64,000 nucleotides of DNA. Origin: Mycobacterium sp. 141. GTDB lineage: Bacteria > Actinomycetota > Actinomycetes > Mycobacteriales > Mycobacteriaceae. The stretch spans positions 62,001 through 126,000 of the forward strand of contig NZ_KB908256.1 in assembly GCF_000382405.1 (NCBI RefSeq). Reading direction: 5' to 3'. The notes below the pieces were generated by a model, which saw only the letters and a list, made by a program, of their open reading frames with translations, did no database searches and was not told where the DNA came from. The translations under genes and the position numbers were made by a program. Positions 26,197 to 34,600 of this stretch are shown here, piece after piece; within the stretch, counting starts at the first letter, position 1; every line of letters starts with the position of its first letter.

Positions 26197-27876
26197 TCAG
26201 CCCGCGGCCAGCTGCGCCAAGATCGCCTTCTTGTCGATCTTGCCGACGGCGGTGGTGGGCAGAGCCGTCATCGGCACCAGCACATCGGGCCGGGCATGTG
26301 ACGCCACGCCGCGCTCCTCGAGGTGACTGTGCAACTCGGCAAGTGTCACCGGAGATCCGGTGAAAACCACTGCCGCGCAGATCTTCTCGCCCAGGTAGTC
26401 GTCGGGGAGCGGGACTGCGGCGGCTGACCAGACGGCGGGATGGGTGAGCAGGTGCTCCTCCAGGTCCAGGGCCGAGACGTTCTCACCGCCGCGCACGATG
26501 ACGTCTTTGACGCGCCCGGTCACCGTCAGGTAGCCCGCGAGCGGGCCGTCGCCGAACCGCCGCACTCGGTCGCCACTGCGGTAGAAGCCGTCCGGTGTGA
26601 ACGAGCGCTGGTTGGCGGCCTCGGCGTTGAAGTACCCGTTGATCGTGTAGGGCCCGCGCACCAGCAGCTCACCCTCTTCTCCCGGCGCTACGGCGTGCCC
26701 GTCCTCGTCGACGACGCGCACCTCGTCGGCGGGGCACAGCGGCCTGCCCTGGGTGGCCTCCAGGATGTCGACCGAATCTCCGATGCGGGTGTAGTTCAGC
26801 AAACCTTCGGCCATTCCGAACACCTGCTGCAGCCCGGGTGTCAGTGCTGATCGGACCAGTCGGGCATCCTCGGCGCCCAGCTTGGCGCCGCCGACCTGCA
26901 GCAGGCGCAACGACTTCGGCGCCAGCGGTTCCCAATCGCAGGCCTGCGCCCAGAGCTTCGCCAGGGCGGGCACCAGGGCGGTGACGGTGACGCCGTGGGC
27001 GTCGATCGCGGCGAACGCGGCCTCCGGGCTCGGATCCGCGGTGAACACCGTCGTGGCGCCTACGCTGAGCGCGCCGAGCAGGCCTGGACAGGCCAGGGGG
27101 AAGTTGTGCGCGGCGGGCAAGGCCACCAGGTAGACGTCGTCGGGGTCCAGTCCGCACAGTTGGGCGCTGGCGGTGCAGTTGTACACATAGTCCTGGTGCG
27201 TGCGCGGGATGAGTTTCGGAGCTCCTGTTGTCCCGCCGGACACCAACAGCAGCGCCGGGCCGGCCAGGTCGGGGTCGATCTGCGGGACGGGCCCGGTCGT
27301 TTCGCGCGCCACCGCTGTCCAGGACAGGAAGCCGTCCCTGTGCTCCGGCAGGTCCCCGTGGACCAGCACGTGTCGTACGGTTGGGTGCGTGGCCAGCAGT
27401 TTGGTGGCCATCGCGCGGTAGTCGAACCCGTTTGCCGTGTCGGCGATGAGCAGCGCGACCGCACCGCTCACCTCGGCGAAGTGGGTGAGCTCGGCCAACC
27501 GGTGCCCGGGCAGGCACATCACCGGTACGGCCCCGGCGCGCAACAGCCCGAACAGTGCGATCGCGAACTCGCCGGAATTGGGGAGTTGAAACAAGACCCG
27601 GTCACCTGGGCGGATGCCGACGCCGGCGATCCCGGTCGCAGCCCGGTCGGCGAGTGCGTCGAGTTCGGCGAATGTGTGTGTTCCGGCGGAATCGGTGATC
27701 GCAACCCGGTCCGGCCACTGCTCGGCGGCCTGTCGGAGGACTGAATCCAGGCGCCGATCAGCCCAATAGCCGGCTGCTCGGTACGCCTGCGCGCGGTCGG
27801 CCGGAAATGCGGCAAAACCTTGGCGCAATGTCGATTGACCTGCGGATTCGGATGGCTGACCAGTGGTCGGAGTCAC
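26197..27876 (-). CDS. mbtA: Salicyl-AMP ligase MbtA
   Basis: A 559-residue stand-alone adenylation enzyme that activates salicylate and loads it on the aryl carrier domain of MbtB. The AMP-binding core is LLLVSGGTTGAPKLIPRTH (about residues 210-228), and the C-terminal motifs are YRSGDRVRRF and GRVKDVIVRGGENVSALDLE, ending with the catalytic-Lys region TAVGKIDKKAIL. The GTG start at 27876 is chosen for the MTPTTGQPSES N-terminus. It is divergent from mbtB across a roughly 100-bp region with two IdeR-like boxes. Confidence 0.96.
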   Translation of the reverse strand: MTPTTGQPSESAGQSTLRQGFAAFPADRAQAYRAAGYWADRRLDSVLRQAAEQWPDRVAITDSAGTHTFAELDALADRAATGIAGVGIRPGDRVLFQLPNSGEFAIALFGLLRAGAVPVMCLPGHRLAELTHFAEVSGAVALLIADTANGFDYRAMATKLLATHPTVRHVLVHGDLPEHRDGFLSWTAVARETTGPVPQIDPDLAGPALLLVSGGTTGAPKLIPRTHQDYVYNCTASAQLCGLDPDDVYLVALPAAHNFPLACPGLLGALSVGATTVFTADPSPEAAFAAIDAHGVTVTALVPALAKLWAQACDWEPLAPKSLRLLQVGGAKLGAEDARLVRSALTPGLQQVFGMAEGLLNYTRIGDSVDILEATQGRPLCPADEVRVVDEDGHAVAPGEEGELLVRGPYTINGYFNAEAANQRSFTPDGFYRSGDRVRRFGDGPLAGYLTVTGRVKDVIVRGGENVSALDLEEHLLTHPAVWSAAAVPLPDDYLGEKICAAVVFTGSPVTLAELHSHLEERGVASHARPDVLVPMTALPTTAVGKIDKKAILAQLAAG

Positions 27877-27916
27877 GTCGAGGCACCTCGGGGTAGGCGT
27901 GTTCGGTCACTCGAAT

Positions 27917-27955
27917 ATAGGGTAGCCTCCACAAAGTTAGGGCAGCCTGAACTAA
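27917..27955. promoter_or_regulatory. Two IdeR-like iron boxes between mbtA and mbtB
   Basis: TTAGGGCAGCCTGAACTAA at 27937-27955 matches about 15 of 19 positions of the palindromic IdeR consensus. ATAGGGTAGCCTCCACAAA at 27917-27935 matches about 13. They are one base apart, an arrangement that fits the double IdeR sites known at the mbtA-mbtB promoter region in M. tuberculosis. Confidence 0.8.
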
Positions 27956-27979
27956 ATCGTCGGGAGTCAGTCGGAGGTC

Positions 27980-30900
27980 ATGGTGAGCAATCTCGCCGTC
28001 GCGGACCCGCAGCGTATTCGGGAGACCGTTGCCGACCTTCTCGGTGTCGGCAGCGATGCCGTCGATCCGGATGCTGACCTGATAGGACAGGGGCTTGACT
28101 CCATCCGAATGATGTCGTTGGCCGGCCGCTGGCGCCGGGCCGGCATCGATGTCGACTTCGCCGCACTCGCGGCCACGCCGACCGTAGCGGCGTGGGCCGA
28201 GCTGGTGTCCCGACGCAACCCGAATACCACCGCCGTGCAGCATGATTCGCCATCCACGCCGCAGGACGCGCATGAACCCTTTCCGCTGGCGCCGATGCAG
28301 CACGCCATGTGGGTGGGACGCGAGGGCGATCAGCAACTCGGTGGTGTGGCCGGGCATCTCTACGTCGAATTCGACGGCGAGGGAATCGATCCCGACCGGT
28401 TGCAGCGCGCTGCCATGGCGCTGGCCGAACGGCACCCGATGTTACGGGTGCAGTTCCTGCCCGACGGTACGCAGCGCATCGCCGAGCCCGCACGGCAGTA
28501 TCCGGTCACCATCGAAGATCTGCGCGCGGCCGCACCCGAGCAGGTCGGGGAGCGCTTAGCGGCCATCCGCCGGACCAAATCCCATCAGCAGCTCAACGAC
28601 GAGGTCTTCGAGCTGACCTTGACGTTGTTGCCCGGCGACGCAACACGATTGCACGTCGATCTCGACATGCAGGCCGCCGACGCCATGAGCTACCGCACCC
28701 TGATGGCCGACCTGGCAGCGCTCTATCGAGGTGAGCACCTGCCGGCCTTGGGCTACACCTACCGCGAATATCGTTTGGCGGCACCAGAAGCCGCCGACGA
28801 GGCCGACCGGCAGTGGTGGGCAGAGCGGATCGCCGAGTTGCCTGATCCGCCTCGTCTGCCATTGGTGCCGCCGACCGAGCAGGCTGACCCGCACCGCACC
28901 ACGCGCCGCCATCATTGGCTGGATCCGGCCACCCGCGATGCGCTCTACGCTGGGGCCCGCCGCCGCGGCATCACCCCGGCGATGGCGCTGGCCGCCTCGT
29001 TCGCCGATGCCTTGGCTGGCTGGTCGGCCGAGTCCCGGTTCCTGCTCAACGTGCCGCTCTTCGGCCGCGAGCAGCGTCATGCCGACGTGGACAAGCTCGT
29101 GGGCGACTTCACGTCGTCGCTTCTACTGGGCGTCGACCTCGACGGCACCGGGACGGCTACCGACCGCGCCAGGGCGGTGCAGGACACCTTCCATGCCGCG
29201 GCCGGACATGCGGGCTACCCCGGGTTGTCGGTGCTGCGCGATCTCGGCCGCCACCGCGGCACCCAGGTGCTGGCGCCCGTGGTCTACACCAGTGCGCTCG
29301 GACTCGGTGAGCTCTTCGCCCGTGAGGTGACCGAGGCCTTCGGCAAACCGGTGTGGATCAATTCGCAGGGACCACAGGTGCTTCTCGACGCGCAGGTCAC
29401 CGAGTTCGACGGTGGTGTCCTGGTGAACTGGGATGTACGGGAGCACGCTTTCCGGCCCGGTGTCATCGACGCCATGTTCGAACGCCACATCGACGAATTG
29501 CGCAGGCTGGCGACTGACGACACCGCCTGGGAGGCGCCGTCACCACCGCTGTTGCCGGAATCGCAACGCGCGGTGCGCGATGCGATCAACACGAAGACAG
29601 CTGCCCCGAGTGGCCATGTGCTGCACCAGGGTTTCTTCGCCCAGGCCACCGTGCGGCCCGACGCGGTCGCGGTCGTCGGATCCACCGGCCGGCTCACCTA
29701 TGCGCAACTGCGGGAGCAGGTGCTCACCGTCGCCGCGGCACTGCGGGTCGCAGGCATCCGAACCGGCGAGAGTGTTGCGGTGATGGGTCCCAAGGGCCCC
29801 GATCAGATCACCGCGTTGTTGGCGATCCTGACCGCCGGTGCCGTCTACGTGCCTGTCGGCGTCGACCAGCCCGCCGAGCGCGCCGAGCGGATGTTGAAGG
29901 CTGGCGATGTCCGCATGGCCTTGTTCTGCGGCGACGGGCCGCCGACCTGGCTGCCGGCGCTGACCATCGCAGAAGCTCTTCGCGTCGGCGCGCGTGCCGA
30001 CCAGATCCAGCCTGTTGCAACCGATCCCAATGAACTGGCCTACATTCTGTTCACGTCGGGATCCACCGGTGAGCCCAAGGGTGTCGAGGTCACCCACGAC
30101 GCCGCGATGAACACCGTCGAGACGCTCAACGGGCACTTCGGCGTCGGACCGGATGACAGTGTCCTGGCGCTCACGCACCTGGAATCCGACCTGTCGGTGC
30201 TCGACGTGTTCGGTGCACTCGCCGCGGGTGCCACGATCGTGGTGGTCGACGAGGCCGACCGGCGCAATCCGGATCACTGGGTCGAGCAGATCAACACCCA
30301 CGGTGTCACGGTGCTCAACTTCCTGCCCGGGGCGTTGGAGATGCTGGTCGAGACCGCCACGTCCACCAACACGATGCTGCCGTCGGTGCGTGCGGTACCG
30401 ACCGGGGGTGACTGGGTACGCACCACGATGGTGCGCAAGCTGCAGGCCCTGGCGCCGGGAGTGCGGCTGACCGGTCTGGGTGGGGCCACCGAAACCGCGA
30501 TCCACGCCACGCTTTTCGAGGCAGGCGAATTGCCGGACGAGTGGGCCGCGGTGCCGTACGGCAAGCCGTTCGCGAACAACGCCTGCCGCGTCGTCAACGC
30601 TGCAGGGGAGGACTGTCCCGACTGGGTGCCAGGCGAGTTGTGGTTCACCGGTCGCGGTATCGCGCGCGGTTACCGGGGGAGGCCAGACCTGACGTCCGAG
30701 CGGTTCGTTCCCTATCTCGGTCGCATCTGGTACCGCAGCGGCGACCTCGCCCGCTACTGGCCCGACGGCACACTGGAATTCGTCGGTCGTGCCGACCACC
30801 GCGTCAAGATCAGTGGTTACCGCATCGAACTCGGCGATGTCGAGGCAGCGCTGCAGCGGTTGCCCGGCGTGCATGCCGCCGTGGCCGCGGTCATGCCCGT

Positions 30901-31489
30901 CGCAGGCGGTGAGATGCTGGCCGCAGTCGTCGGACTCGACGCTGAGGCGGCCGGGGCGAGCGCAGCGGCGGGGAATGTCACCGTTGCCGAGCTTCGCGCG
31001 GGCCTCGCGGAATTCCTTCCCGCACATATGGTTCCGCGGCATTTCGAGCTCATCGAGCAGATTCCGTTCACCACGGGCGGAAAGACTGATCGACGCGCCG
31101 TGGTCGAACTGCTCAGCGAGGCGATCGGCGGCGGAGACCGCACTCAGGTGCAGCACGCCTCGACCGCGGTGGAGAAGGCATTGGCCCGCATCATGGCCGA
31201 ACTGCTGGGCACCGGTGAGGTGGGCGTGGACGAGGACTTCTTCGAGCTGGGAGGTGATTCGGTGCTGGCCACCGCGGCCGTCGCCCGTATCCGGGATTGG
31301 TTGGACACTCCGACGGTGATGGTGCCCGACATCTTCGCCACCAGAACGGTGGAGGCGCTGGCGGTCCGGCTGGCCGCGCGGGAGGCCGACAGCGGCCGGC
31401 TCGAGCAGGTGGCAGAGCTGTACCTGGAAGTTGCCGAGATGGACGACGCCGACGTGTTGTCCGCACTCGGCACCGCCTCGGCGTCGTGA
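27980..31489 (+). CDS. mbtB: Mycobactin NRPS MbtB (ArCP-Cy-A-PCP), no thioesterase domain
   Basis: A 1169-residue synthetase. Domain order: aryl carrier (about 10-80, carrier Ser in GQGLDSIRMM), cyclisation domain (about 95-490, with the DxxxxDxxS motif as DMQAADAMS), adenylation (about 540-1010; YILFTSGSTGEPKG, YRSGDLARYWPDGTLEFVGR), and PCP (about 1060-1130; FFELGGDSVLATA). It joins salicylate to Ser/Thr and forms the hydroxyphenyl-oxazoline. M. tuberculosis MbtB carries a C-terminal thioesterase; here the protein stops after the PCP, and the thioesterase is the separate MbtT at 57.8 kb. Start may be ATG 27980 or the adjacent GTG 27983, which is better spaced from GGAGG. Confidence 0.95.
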   Translation: MVSNLAVADPQRIRETVADLLGVGSDAVDPDADLIGQGLDSIRMMSLAGRWRRAGIDVDFAALAATPTVAAWAELVSRRNPNTTAVQHDSPSTPQDAHEPFPLAPMQHAMWVGREGDQQLGGVAGHLYVEFDGEGIDPDRLQRAAMALAERHPMLRVQFLPDGTQRIAEPARQYPVTIEDLRAAAPEQVGERLAAIRRTKSHQQLNDEVFELTLTLLPGDATRLHVDLDMQAADAMSYRTLMADLAALYRGEHLPALGYTYREYRLAAPEAADEADRQWWAERIAELPDPPRLPLVPPTEQADPHRTTRRHHWLDPATRDALYAGARRRGITPAMALAASFADALAGWSAESRFLLNVPLFGREQRHADVDKLVGDFTSSLLLGVDLDGTGTATDRARAVQDTFHAAAGHAGYPGLSVLRDLGRHRGTQVLAPVVYTSALGLGELFAREVTEAFGKPVWINSQGPQVLLDAQVTEFDGGVLVNWDVREHAFRPGVIDAMFERHIDELRRLATDDTAWEAPSPPLLPESQRAVRDAINTKTAAPSGHVLHQGFFAQATVRPDAVAVVGSTGRLTYAQLREQVLTVAAALRVAGIRTGESVAVMGPKGPDQITALLAILTAGAVYVPVGVDQPAERAERMLKAGDVRMALFCGDGPPTWLPALTIAEALRVGARADQIQPVATDPNELAYILFTSGSTGEPKGVEVTHDAAMNTVETLNGHFGVGPDDSVLALTHLESDLSVLDVFGALAAGATIVVVDEADRRNPDHWVEQINTHGVTVLNFLPGALEMLVETATSTNTMLPSVRAVPTGGDWVRTTMVRKLQALAPGVRLTGLGGATETAIHATLFEAGELPDEWAAVPYGKPFANNACRVVNAAGEDCPDWVPGELWFTGRGIARGYRGRPDLTSERFVPYLGRIWYRSGDLARYWPDGTLEFVGRADHRVKISGYRIELGDVEAALQRLPGVHAAVAAVMPVAGGEMLAAVVGLDAEAAGASAAAGNVTVAELRAGLAEFLPAHMVPRHFELIEQIPFTTGGKTDRRAVVELLSEAIGGGDRTQVQHASTAVEKALARIMAELLGTGEVGVDEDFFELGGDSVLATAAVARIRDWLDTPTVMVPDIFATRTVEALAVRLAAREADSGRLEQVAELYLEVAEMDDADVLSALGTASAS

Positions 31490-31620
31490 CCGGCAACGCG
31501 ACGGATGCACAACTGACCATCGCAGGTTTGGCGTGTCCGGCTGGAGCGCCCTCATCGGTGCCCTCACCGCCATCGAGCTGATCGAGCACCTCGACAGATC
31601 TGAAAAGGAAACACTTTCGC
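31490..31620 (+). other. mbtB-mbtE junction: possible scar of lost mbtT/mbtC/mbtD
   Basis: A GTG overlaps the mbtB stop (GTGA), as if starting a coupled gene, and reads MTGNATDAQLTIAGLACPAG before a stop after about 31 codons. IAGLACPAG is faintly like the MbtC N-terminus VVISGMSVEAPGG. In another frame GWSALIGALTAIELIEHLDR runs towards mbtE, reminiscent of a carrier-domain tail. In other mycobacteria mbtC and mbtD sit here. A functional product is not supported. Confidence 0.4.
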
Positions 31621-34600
31621 GTGACTGACATCGCAGACGCACCTCGAACCTCCGACGCGCGGCTGGAACTGATGCGGCGCAAGCTTGCCGAACGCGGTCT
31701 GGCTGCCGGGCCCGACCGCACCACCGTCGATCCCGGTGTACTGACCGACGGGCAACGCCGGATGTGGTTCGTGCAGGGCTTCGACCCCAGCGGGGTGCTG
31801 CTCAATGTCTGCCTGTCCTACCGGCTCAGCGGAGAGATCGATGCCGAGACACTGCACGACGCGGTGAATGCAGTCGCCCGGCGACACCCGATCCTGCGGA
31901 CCACCTTCGCCGCCGACGAGAACGGCGAACCACGGGCCACCGTGCACGACGACCTGGCCCCGGCGTGGACGACACACGACCTCTCCGAGAAGTCCGAGCG
32001 GGCGCGCCAATTGCGGCTCGAGGTGCTCGCACAGCGGGAGTTCGGCACCCCGTTCGATCTGGGCTCGGACTCGCCATTGCGCGTCACGCTGATCAAGACC
32101 GGCACGGCCGAACACGTCATGCTGCTCGTCGCGCACCACATCGCCTGGGACGACGGGTCGTGGCGGGTGTTCTTCACCGATCTCACGCGCGCTTATGCCG
32201 GAGCCGAACTGCCCGAAACGCCTCGGGTGTACGGCAATCCGGCGCTTCGAGCGGCAGAGGCCGACGAGGACGTCGCCTACTGGCGCCAGGTCCTGGCTGA
32301 TCCGCCAGAGCCGTTGGAGCTGCCCGGCCCCGCGGGTTCGGCCATACCGACCAGCTTCCGCTCCCAGCGCACCACGTTGACACTGTCGCCCGATACCGTC
32401 GAGAAGGTGTCGGGGTTCGCGCGTGACACCGGGGCGACCCCTTTCATGGTGTTGCTGGCTGCTTTCGGCGCCCTGATCAAGCGCTACACCCACACCGACG
32501 ACTTCCTGGTCGCCACACCGGTACTCAACCGCGAGTCCGACGAGACCATCGGCTACTACGGCAACACCGTGGCGATGCGGATGCGGGTCAGTCCGGTTAC
32601 CGGGTTTCACGACCTGGTCACCGCGACCCGCGACACCGCGCTGGGGGCCTTCGCCCATCAGCGGGTGAACCTCGACCGCGTGGTGCGCGAACTGAACCCC
32701 GACCGACGTCACGGCGTCGAACGTATGACGAGGCTGAGCTTCGGTTTTCGCGAACCCGACGGTGGCGGGTTCCACCCCGAGGGGGTGACGTGTCGGCGCG
32801 GTGAGCTACGCGGCCAGCACACCCAGCTGCCGCTGGGCTTCATGGTCGAATGGGATTCCACCGGTACCGGCGATGTCGTCGTCGAGGCCGAACATCTCAC
32901 CGAGGTCGTCGACGCCCCGCTGGCGGCTCAGATGCTGCGTCACTTCGCGGTGCTGCTCGAGCACGCACTCGACGATCCGCACATGCCGCTGTCCCGGCTG
33001 GACCTGTTCACTCCCGAAGACGCCGAATGGATCCGCAACGCCAGCACCGGCGAGCAATTCCACACTCCGGCAACCACATTGACGGACCTGGTGGCCGAGC
33101 AGGCCGCGCGCACACCCGACGTGACCGCGGTGGTGTACGAAGGCAGGCACTACAGCTACCGCGAGCTCAACGAGTCGGCGAACCGGCTGGCGCACTGGCT
33201 CATCGGACAGGGCATCGGCACTGAGGACCGGGTGGCGGTCCTGCTGGAGAAATCTCCCGAACTCGTCATCACCGCACTCGGCATCGTCAAAGCCGGCGCG
33301 GTGTACCTACCGGTGGATCCGACCTATCCCGAGGACCGGCTCAACTACATCCTTGCCGACTCCGACCCGAAAATCGTGCTGCGCGAACCGGTCACCGGGC
33401 TGGAGAACCAGCCGTGCGCCGATCCGACCGACACCGACCGAGTACGCCCGTTGTCCCCGGACAACACCGCGTATCTGATCTACACATCCGGCTCCACGGG
33501 CCTGCCCAAGGGTGTTCCGGTACCACACCGCCCCATCGCCGAGTACTTCGTGTGGTTCGGCGGCGACTACGGCGTGTCACAGGACGACCGCCTGCTGCAG
33601 GTCGCCTCGCAGAGCTTCGACGTGTCGATCGGCGAGATCTTCGGCATGCTCGCCGCCGGCGCCCGGCTCGTCATCCCCAAGCCGGGCGGGCTGACCGACA
33701 TCGGTTATCTCACCGACCTGCTGCGCGACGAGGGCATCACCTCGATGCACTTCGTGCCGTCGCTGCTCGGTCTGTTCCTGTCGTTGCCCGGAGTGAACGA
33801 ATGGCGCACGCTGCAGCGCGTTCCCATCGGTGGAGAAGCCCTGCCGGGCGAGATCGCCGACAAGTTCCATGCCACATTCGACGCGCTGCTGCACAACTTC
33901 TACGGGCCGACCGAAACCGTGCTCAACTGCACCCGCTACAAGGTGGAAGGCAAGCAGGGTGCCCGCATCGTGCCGATCGGCACCCCGAAGATCAACACCA
34001 CCATCCACCTGCTCGATGAAGCATTACAGCCCGTCGCTCCCGGCGTGATCGGCGAGATCTACATCGGCGGAACACATATCGCCCATGGTTACCACCACCG
34101 ACCGGGCCTGACCGCCGAGCGCTTCGTCGCCGACCCGTTCAACGCCGGTGGTCGCATGTACCGTTCGGGTGACCTGGCGCGGCGCAACGCCGACGGTGAC
34201 ATCGAGTTCGTCGGCCGCGCCGACGAACAGGTCAAGATCCGCGGGTTCCGCATCGAACTCGGTGAAGTGTCCGCGGCCATCTCCGTGGACCCGTCGGTCG
34301 GCCAGGCCGTCGTGGTGGTCAGCGACCTGCCCACGCTGGGCAAGAGTCTGGTCGCCTATGTGACTGCGGCATCCGGTGCCGACAGGGTCGAGATCGACCG
34401 CATCCGGGCCAGGGTGAGTGCGGCGTTGCCCGAGTTCATGATCCCGGCGGCCTATGTCGAGCTCGCCGATATCCCGATCACCGCGCACGGCAAGATCGAC
34501 CGTAGGGCGCTTCCCGAGCCGGAGATCACGTCCGCCACCGAATTCCGGGAGCCCTCGACAGACACCGAACGCGACGTGGCGGCACTATTCGCCGAGCTGC

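Noticed and set aside
29540..31642. 700-codon open frame antisense to mbtB
   Set aside because: It mirrors the NRPS codons; mbtB has full domain motifs over the same bases.
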